Notes: generated by a model from the letters alone, not told the origin. DNA of 9,559 nt from Pseudomonadota bacterium (GCA_015222555.1 JADFVM010000181.1:1-9559); one strand, 5' to 3'. Positions 1-6,818 are shown, counted from the stretch's first letter. Numbers and translations: made by a program.

Positions 1-1
1 G

Positions 2-136
2 TCAACGCCCACGGACTGCGTTCCGCCTCTTGACAAGGGAATGGCCATTGCCGGCGAGGCGCGCCTTGCCGTGAACGTTGACACGCTAACTGAACTCGCA
101 ATTATCACATGGATAGAGCACCAGGGAGGCCGATGA
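2..136 (+). CDS. 3' end of an unidentified protein (partial, truncated by window start)
   Basis: Frame 2 is open from the window edge to TGA at 134-136 and gives the last 44 residues of a protein. The visible tail is soluble and mixed in composition, with LDKGMAIAGEARLAVNVDTL in the middle and ending EHQGGR; it has no membrane segment. I do not recognise the family. The stop overlaps the preferred ATG of the next gene (ATGA at 133-136), a classic translationally coupled arrangement. That supports both that this frame is coding and that it belongs to the same operon as the radical SAM gene. Frame 1 closes at 31-33. The start and the main domain lie outside the window, so no function is offered. 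Confidence 0.65.
   Translation, partial: STPTDCVPPLDKGMAIAGEARLAVNVDTLTELAIITWIEHQGGR
123..129 (+). promoter_or_regulatory. Ribosome binding site deciding the start of the radical SAM gene
   Basis: AGGGAGG lies just before ATG 133 (3 bases from its last G, 6 from its AGGG part). It lies inside the reading frame if ATG 109 is used, and ATG 109 has no purine-rich element upstream. Together with the ATGA overlap this favours 133 as the start. Confidence 0.6.
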
Positions 137-1389
137 AGGCATCTGATCCAAATAAGGAATCTCAGTATTGTCCCTTTAATCCCGGTTATCTCAAACTTCT
201 CCTTTTCACATCAGGGATAAAGTTAAGCGATGATATCGTTGATCATATTAACAACACCCTCAGGACCAGAAGAGGTGTTGCCGGCGGTGTGGACCTCATC
301 CTGCCCGGAGATATCTGGGTTAATGTGCCGACAGAAGAAGCCTTCGCAAAACACTCTCCACTGACTTTAACAAAGGAGGGGGGAAAGTTCTACATCACAG
401 GTTATGGTGATAAAATCGAGGTAAAGCTGGTTCCCCAGCCGGCCTTTTATGACCTTAAAACAAGCAAGGGCACACCCTTTTATCAGATAGCCACCCTCCA
501 TGGCGGTGAAGTTCACATTACACCTACGAGTAAATGCCATTTCTTCGATGACAGCCAGAACTGCACCTTCTGCCTGGAACGAGAGGCTTATGCGCCTAAT
601 GCAAGGGAATTTATCAGCGTCGAAGAGGTCCTCGAGATTGTTAAAGTTGCCTTCGACCAGGGCATGGCAGACTCGGTGGAACTCAATATGGGCTTTTACG
701 ACAGTGAAGATCGGGGGATTGCTCTGCTTGAACCCTATATAAAAGGGATCAAACGAAATTACGACACCCTCATTGCCGTTGACGTTCAGCCACCCAAAAC
801 AAACAAATGGATAGACAGGACTTACGCCATGGGCGCCGACAAGATCAGTTACCATATGGAGATCTTTGACAGGAAACTCTTTGGCGAATTCTGTCCCGGC
901 AAGGAAAAGCTAATCGGTTGGGAAAGATTTGCCGAGGCGCTTGCATATGCTGCGGAGATTTTTCAAAGCGGACTCGTATCCAGCAACCTCATCGTGGGTC
1001 TTGAACCGCCACCATCAACAATGAAGGGTATAGATTTTCTAACAGGCCTGGGTGTAGCGCCAATTCTTCCCATTTTCAGGCCACTTATGGGCACCACCTT
1101 CCAGGGGATGGAAACACCCGATGTAGGAGAGATCGCTCCCATCTACGGACATCTCTACAATGCAGTAAAGAAGAGTAATATCAACATGACGTGGACGAAG
1201 AATGTGAGCACACATATGACACCGCTTGAAGGGAGATATTTTGCCGGAGATGAAGCCAAGCTGCAGGTTGTAATGCAAAACATATACAAAACCAAAATCG
1301 GCGGCAAGGCAATCAGAGGTCTGGCAGGTTTGAGAAGAAAGTTGAGAGTTAAGGATGCAGACGATTTAAATAAACCTTCGGACCTTTGA
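133..1389 (+). CDS. Radical SAM enzyme with CX8CX2C cluster motif, function unknown
   Basis: The protein is about 418 residues from ATG 133. An open frame also exists from ATG 109, but the ribosome site and ATGA overlap favour 133. Residues 1-125 form an N-terminal region I do not recognise. The radical SAM core follows, with Cys135, Cys144 and Cys147 spaced CX8CX2C (KC...NCTFCLE) as the expected 4Fe-4S ligands; the usual spacing is CX3CX2C. Further along are ELNMGFY near 183-189, YHMEIFD near 240-246, CPGK at 254-257 and VGLEPPP near 288-294. These resemble the later strands of biotin-synthase-like radical SAM barrels and set it apart from SPASM or B12-binding families. The enzyme should be cytosolic and cleave S-adenosylmethionine to a 5'-deoxyadenosyl radical; its substrate is unknown. 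It is coupled to the gene upstream and lies 53 bases before an SLC13-type permease, so a shared substrate or product is possible but unproven. Confidence 0.85.
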   Translation: MKASDPNKESQYCPFNPGYLKLLLFTSGIKLSDDIVDHINNTLRTRRGVAGGVDLILPGDIWVNVPTEEAFAKHSPLTLTKEGGKFYITGYGDKIEVKLVPQPAFYDLKTSKGTPFYQIATLHGGEVHITPTSKCHFFDDSQNCTFCLEREAYAPNAREFISVEEVLEIVKVAFDQGMADSVELNMGFYDSEDRGIALLEPYIKGIKRNYDTLIAVDVQPPKTNKWIDRTYAMGADKISYHMEIFDRKLFGEFCPGKEKLIGWERFAEALAYAAEIFQSGLVSSNLIVGLEPPPSTMKGIDFLTGLGVAPILPIFRPLMGTTFQGMETPDVGEIAPIYGHLYNAVKKSNINMTWTKNVSTHMTPLEGRYFAGDEAKLQVVMQNIYKTKIGGKAIRGLAGLRRKLRVKDADDLNKPSDL

Positions 1390-1412
1390 TCTCTTCATTC
1401 TAATTTTTCGCC

Positions 1413-1431
1413 AACCTGAAATAAACAGGTT
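1413..1431 (+). repeat. Small inverted repeat before the permease gene
   Basis: AACCTG (1413-1418) and CAGGTT (1426-1431) form a perfect 6-base inverted repeat around the 7-base loop AAATAAA. It sits in the 53-base gap between the radical SAM stop and the permease ATG and ends 11 bases before that ATG, where a ribosome binding site would be expected. CAGG is the only weak Shine-Dalgarno-like sequence here and lies in the right arm, so the hairpin could limit translation. It could also be chance. Confidence 0.3.
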
Positions 1432-1442
1432 CTATATTATTC

Positions 1443-2873
1443 ATGAATGTTGTAATTGACAGACGTCCCCTGTGGGTCATAATTCTTGTCAAAGGATTCA
1501 GATATCTTGTTCTGGCATCTCTTGGAATTGCAACATATGCCCTATCACAGTTCGAACCTCCTCAAGGCTTGACTCAGGAAGGTTTAAGGGCAATCACTAT
1601 TTTTGCCCTCTCCATCATTCTCTGGGCCACCCATCTTCTACCTTTAGCGATTACAAGCCTCCTTGCCATAGCACTCATAGCGCTCATGGGTGTAATGAGT
1701 TCTCAGGAAGTCTACTCACTTTTTGGGAACAGTGCCATCTTCTTTATTATGGGGGCGCTCATACTGGCAGCCGGCATGCTGAAAACCGGCCTTAGCAGCA
1801 GGCTGGCCCTGATTATAATCACCCTTTTCGGTAAAAATTCCAGATCACTTGTCTTAGGCATCTTCCTTACTTCCGCCTTTCTTTCTTTCTGGATGCCGGA
1901 ACATGCCGTTGCAGCAATGATGTTTCCCATTGTACTGGACATTGCAAGGGGCCTGGAACTGAAGCCAATGCAAAGCCTTTACGCTAAAGCCCTGTTTATT
2001 GCTCTTGCCTGGGGCGCCATAATCGGTGGTGTTGCGACATTTCTTGGAGGCGCCAGGACTCCTCTTGCCATCGGAATACTTCAGGAAACGTCAGGGAAGG
2101 GAATCGGCTTTTTCGAGTGGATGCTGGCCGTCGTTCCAATCGTGGTCATTCTGCTTTTCGTTGCCTACCTGATATTAGCCATTTTCTTCAATATCAGTTC
2201 CGAAGACATCAGCCGTGCCCGCGAACTCATTCGTGAAAAGAAAATAGAGTTGGGAAGAATGACTTATGCCGAGTGGATGGTCGGTTTAATCATGACCATT
2301 ACTGTTCTATTATGGATGTTTTGTAGTGAATCGCTGGGGCTTGCCAATATCGCCCTTATTTCTGTGGTCGCCCTTTTCGTCTTTAAACTGGTTACATGGA
2401 AAGATATGGAGGAATACGTCAACTGGGGCATTATTTTAATGTACGGGGGCGCAATCTGCCTCGGTTATGCAATCACTGACAGCGGGGCTGCACTTTGGGC
2501 CGGCAACATCATGATAGGATCATGGGCGACGTCCTCAATGGCCATGGTTGTTATTTTTGCAGTATTGGCCATCGTACTGACTGAAGGCGTAAGTAATACG
2601 GCCATTGTTGCCATTCTCCTGCCTTTAGGGATCAGTCTTTCAGATAACTATGGCATTGATCCCAAACTTGTAACCTATGTCGTTGCCGTACCGGCAGGTC
2701 TCGCCTTTATGCTTCCCATGGGAACGCCGCCAACAGCGATTGCCCTGTCTTCAGGGTACCTAAAAGTAAAGGATTTGCTCATCCACGGTCTGATCCTGAA
2801 AATAGCGGCAATCATAATATTTATATTGATGGTTACCTATTATTGGCCTATCATTGGTATGAAGGTTAGCTAA
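1443..2873 (+). CDS. SLC13/DASS-type permease with an altered first SNT motif
   Basis: This is a 476-residue, very hydrophobic inner-membrane protein with roughly 11-12 membrane segments. It has the two-fold inverted repeat layout of the divalent anion:sodium symporter (SLC13) and wider ion transporter group. The second half keeps the family signatures: EGVSNTAIVAILLP with SNT at 384-386, and MGTPPTAI at 426-433. In the first half the equivalent of WISNTATAAMM is WMPEHAVAAMM, so Ser-Asn-Thr is replaced by Pro152-Glu153-His154. The GTPPN-like loop is GGARTP at 202-207. In studied members the SNT motifs line the sodium and carboxylate sites, so substrate and coupling ion may differ from succinate or citrate with sodium. 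No strong ribosome site precedes ATG 1443. The gene lies between a radical SAM enzyme and a Usp protein. Transport class is fairly sure; substrate is unknown. Confidence 0.85.
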   Translation: MNVVIDRRPLWVIILVKGFRYLVLASLGIATYALSQFEPPQGLTQEGLRAITIFALSIILWATHLLPLAITSLLAIALIALMGVMSSQEVYSLFGNSAIFFIMGALILAAGMLKTGLSSRLALIIITLFGKNSRSLVLGIFLTSAFLSFWMPEHAVAAMMFPIVLDIARGLELKPMQSLYAKALFIALAWGAIIGGVATFLGGARTPLAIGILQETSGKGIGFFEWMLAVVPIVVILLFVAYLILAIFFNISSEDISRARELIREKKIELGRMTYAEWMVGLIMTITVLLWMFCSESLGLANIALISVVALFVFKLVTWKDMEEYVNWGIILMYGGAICLGYAITDSGAALWAGNIMIGSWATSSMAMVVIFAVLAIVLTEGVSNTAIVAILLPLGISLSDNYGIDPKLVTYVVAVPAGLAFMLPMGTPPTAIALSSGYLKVKDLLIHGLILKIAAIIIFILMVTYYWPIIGMKVS

Positions 2874-2896
2874 CCCAGATGAACTGGACTATTTTC

Positions 2897-2916
2897 AGTA
2901 CCCCCTTGAGGGGTGT
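2897..2916. repeat. Short C/G hairpin after the permease gene
   Basis: ACCCC (2900-2904) pairs with GGGGT (2910-2914) around CTTGA, with two possible flanking G-T pairs. It starts 23 bases after the permease stop. There is no T-run behind it, so it is not a standard intrinsic terminator; a role in stabilising the mRNA 3' end is possible. Confidence 0.35.
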
Positions 2917-2917
2917 A

Positions 2918-2949
2918 AGTACCTTCACAAAAATATTTTCTAAGGTACT
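2918..2949. repeat. 8-base perfect inverted repeat upstream of the Usp gene
   Basis: AGTACCTT (2918-2925) and AAGGTACT (2942-2949) are exact reverse complements separated by 16 AT-rich bases. A third partial copy, AGTACC, lies at 2897-2902. The repeat sits in the 106-base gap between the permease and Usp coding regions and ends 30 bases before the preferred Usp start. An operator or an mRNA hairpin are both possible; the sequence alone does not decide. Confidence 0.4.
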
Positions 2950-2969
2950 AAACTTTAACGGCTGGAAAC

Positions 2970-2972
2970 AGG
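2970..2972 (+). promoter_or_regulatory. Weak ribosome binding site favouring Usp start at 2980
   Basis: AGG is 7 bases before ATG 2980 but only 1 base before the in-frame ATG 2974. The spacing favours 2980, which also gives the usual Usp beginning MKNILL. Confidence 0.4.
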
Positions 2973-2979
2973 CATGACA

Positions 2980-3444
2980 ATGAAGAACATTTTACTCGTT
3001 TTATCGACGACACGACAATCACCTAAAACAATAGAATTGGCACTGGAGAGGGCCATGAACGAGGGGGCACGTCTGACGGGTCTGTTCATACTTGACTCCA
3101 ATATCGCTGATAGCATATTCGAGAAACTGACAGATTCCGGTTTTATCGGTGATAAACCGTCACAGCAACTTCACAGTTCAATACTGCTTGAGTATAGGCA
3201 AAGAGGGATGGTAAAACTGGAAGAGACTAAAGAAATGGCTGCAAAAAAAGGCGTTTCCTTTGAGGCAATTATTAAAGAGGGCGATTTTTTCAATGAGTGC
3301 CTTGAAGAAATAAATAAGTCAAAGGCGGATCTTGTCATTTTGACGAGGAAAAAAAGATCTTCCCTTTCACGATTTATCTTTGGGTCTTATGTAGAGAATA
3401 TTAAAAAAGGAGTGGACTGCGAAGTATTAATTGTTGATGAATAG
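2980..3444 (+). CDS. UspA-fold universal stress protein-like, degenerate nucleotide site
   Basis: The protein is 154 residues from ATG 2980 (two more from ATG 2974), normal for a single-domain UspA protein, and soluble. It opens with the first beta strand KNILLVLS, continues with alternating helices and strands (LTGLFILDS, FEAIIKEGD, ADLVILTRKK) and ends with the typical last strand CEVLIVDE. In ATP-binding Usp proteins a G-2X-G-9X-G(S/T) loop precedes the last helix. Here only the final Gly-Ser survives (FGSYVE, near 135-136); the first two glycines are Thr and Lys in a basic stretch TRKKRSS. The acidic residue usual after the first strand is Ser. I infer it does not bind ATP in the standard way, and may be a regulatory partner. 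Usp domains often accompany membrane transporters, and this one follows an SLC13-type permease on the same strand, so it may modulate that permease. Confidence 0.8.
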   Translation: MKNILLVLSTTRQSPKTIELALERAMNEGARLTGLFILDSNIADSIFEKLTDSGFIGDKPSQQLHSSILLEYRQRGMVKLEETKEMAAKKGVSFEAIIKEGDFFNECLEEINKSKADLVILTRKKRSSLSRFIFGSYVENIKKGVDCEVLIVDE

Positions 3445-3454
3445 AAATCATGGC

Positions 3455-3464
3455 GTAGCGCTAC
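3455..3464. repeat. 10-base perfect palindrome after the Usp gene
   Basis: GTAGCGCTAC is a perfect palindrome starting 10 bases after the Usp stop, followed by ATTAAAAAAG. The stem is short and there is no T-run on the + strand. On the minus strand the run of six A reads as six T before the palindrome, not after it, so it is not a convincing terminator for either gene. Confidence 0.3.
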
Positions 3465-3488
3465 ATTAAAAAAGTATTTGAATCAATC

Positions 3489-3510
3489 ACCCCGCCGCAA
3501 GCAGCGGTGT
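3489..3510. repeat. GC-rich intergenic hairpin, copy A
   Basis: CCGCCGC (3492-3498) and GCAGCGG (3501-3507) pair around AA with one C-A mismatch. Two more pairs at 3489-3490 and 3509-3510 extend the stem past a second mismatch. The centre GCAAGC and the right side match copy B 48 bases downstream (11 of 16 bases right of the central AA). It lies in the convergent gap between the Usp and kinase genes. It appears to be a degenerate copy of a short palindromic intergenic repeat; I cannot name the family. Confidence 0.5.
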
Positions 3511-3540
3511 ATGAGCGCGGAGATAACCTTCTAAATATAT

Positions 3541-3568
3541 CGCGGCAAGCCGCGGGGAATGCACCCGC
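3541..3568. repeat. GC-rich intergenic hairpin, copy B, with an alternative pairing
   Basis: CGCGGC (3541-3546) and GCCGCG (3549-3554) are perfect complements around AA. The right arm GCGGG (3552-3556) can instead pair with CCCGC (3564-3568), so two hairpins exclude each other. It shares its core and the following GGGAATG-like tail with copy A. No T-run follows on either strand, so intrinsic termination is not clear, although a hairpin in a convergent gap could still serve both genes. Confidence 0.5.
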
Positions 3569-3609
3569 TAGGGATTCAACAGTTTAACTATATTGTTCCT
3601 GGGTTATGA

Positions 3610-6600
3610 CTAGCTCCCCTCTATTTCTACGCTTTTTGTTCTGAACCTGTGTCGACGCTCAACCCTGTAACTCATGTCGGCCCCCTCCCCGATTGCATAA
3701 TCATGAAGAATTTTTAAGAGCACTTCCTTTTTTACAGGCTTGGGGATGAAATAGGTGCAGCCTGCATCAAGACACTTCTGAAGTTCATCCCTGAAGGCAT
3801 GGGCTGTAAAGGCAATAATCGGTATCGCTTTGTCGGATTTTTCTTTTTCCAGTTTTCTTATCTCCCTTGTGGCCTCAAAACCGTCCATAACAGGCATTTG
3901 CATATCCATGAGCAACAAATCATAATTCCCATTCCTGTATTTTTCAACAGCCTGAGCACCATTTTCTGCAGTATCTACTTTATAGTTTGTCGCTCTAAGT
4001 AAACGTTGAACGAGCATGCGCAGATCTTCCGAATCGTCAACAAGGAGGAGATTCAATGGAATAGCGGCAGGCACCTCAGCCTCAGTATGAGCTACTTCAG
4101 TTTTAGCCCTGGCGGCCGCAAGAACCTTAAGGATATCTGATATCCTGGCCGGTTTCTTTACACATCCCCTTATATCCAGTTCCGTTGGATCGAGTATTTC
4201 ATCGATGTTTCCATATGCCGACATAAGAAATATTTCCGTGTCTGATGTTAACAATTTTTTACATTTCATCTCCTCATTCATTTTCAAGCCATCCATTTCA
4301 GGCATGAAATGGTCCATCAGTATCAGCTTAAATGGAGTACCGCTTTCCTTCACTTTTTTCAGCACATTGAGTCCATCAGCGCCACTTGTTACTATGGTAA
4401 CAACAGCGCCATTCGACTCAAGTTCATCCTTTAACATTGCCCCATAGGTAAGGCTGTCTTCCACAACAAGGACAGAACTTCCTTCAATATTAAATGACAA
4501 TTCATCTTCTCTGGCCGGTTTTAGCTCTGCAAGTTCAAAACTGGCTGTAAAATAAAAAGTACTCCCCCTGCCCTCTTCGCTTTCAACCCATATGCTGCCA
4601 TCCATGGCCTCAACGAGTCTCCTGGATATGGTCGTTCCAAGTCCTGTTCCGCCAAACTTTCGAGTCGTTGACGAATCCCCCTGACTGAAACTCTCAAAAA
4701 TCGTTTCAAGTTTTTCCCCGGGGATACCGATTCCGGTGTCCTGAACAGAGAAAACAAGCTCAACAGTATTTTTCTTTCCAGCTTTACCATCGAGAGCTTT
4801 CTTTTGAACCTGAATGGCCACGTCTCCTTCATTGGTAAACTTTATGGCATTACCAAGAATATTAATAATAATTTGCTGTAATCTCTGAGGATCTCCAATA
4901 AGATTATCGGGTACATTTTCGGCTATGTTGTATATGAGCCTAAGCCCATTTTTTCTGGCGCCATAGGCAACGACGTCTATGGCCTTTAAAAGGATATCTC
5001 CCAAACTAAAACTGTCTTTGGCCAGATCCAGATGACCGGCCTCTATCTTTGACAAATCGAGGACATCACTGATCAGGTTCAGAAGATTATCTTCCCCTTT
5101 TTTAAGAATGCCAAGATATTCCTTCTGTTCAGTTGTCAGCTCTGTTTCGGACAATAGATCCGTCATGCCTATGACCGTCGACAGTGGAGTCCGCATTTCA
5201 TGGCTCATATTTGCCAGGAATTCGCCTTTGGCAAGACTTGCTGAATCTGCTTCCTCTTTCGCCTTATGAAGTGCATCCTCTGCCTCTTTACGTTGAGTAA
5301 TGTCAAGACAAACAACGACAACACCAAAGACCGTATTATTCTCATCGTAAGCAGGATTATAGGATACATCCATATAGCGGTGGCCCAGGTGGGGAAAATC
5401 AAACCAATCCTGATATTTGACCTTTTTGCCGCTCAAACACTTATCAAACCTTTTTTTAATTGCTTTTTCAAAGAGTTCGGCCCCGAATAATTCAAGCATA
5501 GAATGCCCGACAATATCTTCTTTCTTTTTATTATGCGCAACAGGGTATTCATCATTTACTGCCAGGTAGACATAGTTGGCGTCGATCAAGGACATATGCT
5601 CGGAGGAAGAAGAGATTATCTGCTCATATCGCCTTAACACTTCCTCTTTTTTCTTCCGTTCTCCAATCTCTTCATAAAGAAGCATATTGGTTTTTGTCAG
5701 CTCGGCAGTCCGTTGAGCAACAATATCTTCCAACTCAGAATTGGATCGCTGAAGCGCCTCTTCGGCCTTCTTACGCACCGTTATGTCTTCTCCGGAACCC
5801 AGGGTGCAGACAATCTCACCATCTTCATCCTTTAATACGGTATTGTGCCACGAGAGAACCCTTTCTTCCCCTTTTTTTGTTAAAATCCGGTTTTCAAAAA
5901 ATTCAACAGGCTTGACGTTCCCCACCATCATCTCATTGAACACATCCTTTACACGTGCTCTTTCACCTTGTGGAAGAAAATTATCAAACCAGTTTTTTCC
6001 GAGAATTTCATTTTCCTCATACCCCAAAATTTCGCATCCTTTTTTATTGATGAGCGTCACATTTTGTTCCTTTTCAATGACGACAAACATGACGCCGGCA
6101 ATATCAAGGTAATTTTGTGCTTTCTCTTTTTCTCTAAGAAGTTGTGTTTCTGCCTGTTTCCGCTCGGTGATATCTGTAATGATAGAAATAAAACCTATTA
6201 CGCTACCCTCTTCATCCCGTTTGTAATTCCAGTCAACCTGTATATCGATTATGGTGCCGTCTTTTCGTCTGTTATTACTTATGTAAGGTGTTGGAGAGGG
6301 CTGTTCTTCAATAAGGGTTTTCAGATACTTTGGTAAAGATTCCCGCTCCTCCAACGTTTCGACTATATCCCAGATCCTCTTTCCTATCAATTCACCTTCA
6401 TTATAACCAAGCATCTTGTAAAATGATGAATTGACGAAGGTGATAATGCCATTAGTATCAATTTCCTCAATTCCATGCGGAATGGATTCAACAAGCATTC
6501 GATACTTGTCTTTTCCACTTTCAAAATCACATTGAATATCAGACACTGAGGTTGACTTATTTAATCTGTCTACCTCGGATTGAAGTTCATTTAATTCTTT

Positions 6601-6633
6601 TATCAGTTGAGCTTTTGTTTTCTTTTCTTCCAT
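3610..6633 (-). CDS. Soluble hybrid sensor histidine kinase, three PAS, two receiver domains
   Basis: The protein has 1007 residues from ATG 6633; an in-frame GTG at 6636 adds one, and the numbers here count from it. It has no membrane segment, so it senses a cytoplasmic cue. Order: N-terminal coiled coil (1-40), PAS 1 (about 45-160), PAS 2 (170-290), coiled-coil linker (290-335), PAS 3 (335-450), HisKA with SHEMRTP and His479, HATPase with Asn596, DTGIG at 633-637 and FGGTGLG at 661-667, receiver 1 (720-840) and receiver 2 (860-980). Receiver 1 has Glu726/Asp727, phospho-site Asp775 and Lys828. Receiver 2 has Asp867/Asp868, Asp911 and Lys966. All catalytic residues are present, so both relay steps look functional. 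There is no HPt domain and no output regulator next to it, so it must work with partners elsewhere. DITERK-type motifs close each PAS; ligands cannot be predicted. Confidence 0.95.
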   Translation of the reverse strand: MEEKKTKAQLIKELNELQSEVDRLNKSTSVSDIQCDFESGKDKYRMLVESIPHGIEEIDTNGIITFVNSSFYKMLGYNEGELIGKRIWDIVETLEERESLPKYLKTLIEEQPSPTPYISNNRRKDGTIIDIQVDWNYKRDEEGSVIGFISIITDITERKQAETQLLREKEKAQNYLDIAGVMFVVIEKEQNVTLINKKGCEILGYEENEILGKNWFDNFLPQGERARVKDVFNEMMVGNVKPVEFFENRILTKKGEERVLSWHNTVLKDEDGEIVCTLGSGEDITVRKKAEEALQRSNSELEDIVAQRTAELTKTNMLLYEEIGERKKKEEVLRRYEQIISSSSEHMSLIDANYVYLAVNDEYPVAHNKKKEDIVGHSMLELFGAELFEKAIKKRFDKCLSGKKVKYQDWFDFPHLGHRYMDVSYNPAYDENNTVFGVVVVCLDITQRKEAEDALHKAKEEADSASLAKGEFLANMSHEMRTPLSTVIGMTDLLSETELTTEQKEYLGILKKGEDNLLNLISDVLDLSKIEAGHLDLAKDSFSLGDILLKAIDVVAYGARKNGLRLIYNIAENVPDNLIGDPQRLQQIIINILGNAIKFTNEGDVAIQVQKKALDGKAGKKNTVELVFSVQDTGIGIPGEKLETIFESFSQGDSSTTRKFGGTGLGTTISRRLVEAMDGSIWVESEEGRGSTFYFTASFELAELKPAREDELSFNIEGSSVLVVEDSLTYGAMLKDELESNGAVVTIVTSGADGLNVLKKVKESGTPFKLILMDHFMPEMDGLKMNEEMKCKKLLTSDTEIFLMSAYGNIDEILDPTELDIRGCVKKPARISDILKVLAAARAKTEVAHTEAEVPAAIPLNLLLVDDSEDLRMLVQRLLRATNYKVDTAENGAQAVEKYRNGNYDLLLMDMQMPVMDGFEATREIRKLEKEKSDKAIPIIAFTAHAFRDELQKCLDAGCTYFIPKPVKKEVLLKILHDYAIGEGADMSYRVERRHRFRTKSVEIEGS

Positions 6634-6640
6634 CACATCG

Positions 6641-6645
6641 CCCCC
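6641..6645 (-). promoter_or_regulatory. Ribosome binding site favouring ATG 6633 for the kinase
   Basis: On the minus strand GGGGG lies 7 bases before ATG 6633 and 4 bases before GTG 6636. The spacing and codon favour ATG 6633. Confidence 0.5.
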
Positions 6646-6680
6646 ACGATAAATATTAACCTAACATTTTATCCAGTGTT

Positions 6681-6710
6681 ATATTATATCATACACTAGT
6701 TATATAATAT
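6681..6710. promoter_or_regulatory. AT-rich inverted repeat with possible divergent -10 boxes
   Basis: ATATTATAT (6681-6689) and ATATAATAT (6702-6710) are exact reverse complements with 12 bases between them, including the palindrome ACTAGT (6695-6700). The right arm contains TATAAT on the + strand (6703-6708); the left arm contains TATAAT on the minus strand (6688-6683). They face rimI and the kinase gene in the 182-base divergent gap. Neither has a recognisable -35 box at 16-18 bases. A shared promoter/operator is plausible, but AT-rich sequence yields such boxes by chance. Confidence 0.35.
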
Positions 6711-6818
6711 GATTCATCTGATGACATTTTGATTCAACAAATACCACTTTACTTTTGCGACCTCTTTATGTAGATTTACTTACTCTCAGAAACGATTAAC
6801 ACCTCTTCTTTTCACCCC

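Noticed and set aside
109..132. Longer N-terminus of the radical SAM protein from ATG 109
   Set aside because: It has no ribosome binding site, it would overlap the upstream coding frame by 28 bases, and ATG 133 has both AGGGAGG and the ATGA overlap.
367..855. Minus-strand open frame of 162 codons
   Set aside because: It is antisense to the radical SAM core and has no recognisable domain or ribosome site.
2897..2916. Second copy of the REP-like element found at 9051
   Set aside because: Only the short CCCC-TTGA-GGGG core is shared; outer arms and tail do not match, so common origin is not supported.
3489..3568. CRISPR-like array
   Set aside because: There are only two diverged palindromic copies with no regular repeat-spacer structure and no cas genes nearby.
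3445..3609. Classical intrinsic terminator for Usp or the kinase
   Set aside because: The hairpins are GC-rich, but none is followed by a T-run on either strand, so they are listed as repeats instead.
5783..6336. Plus-strand open frames opposite the kinase gene
   Set aside because: They are complements of the PAS-coding region; the kinase frame is unbroken with full domains.
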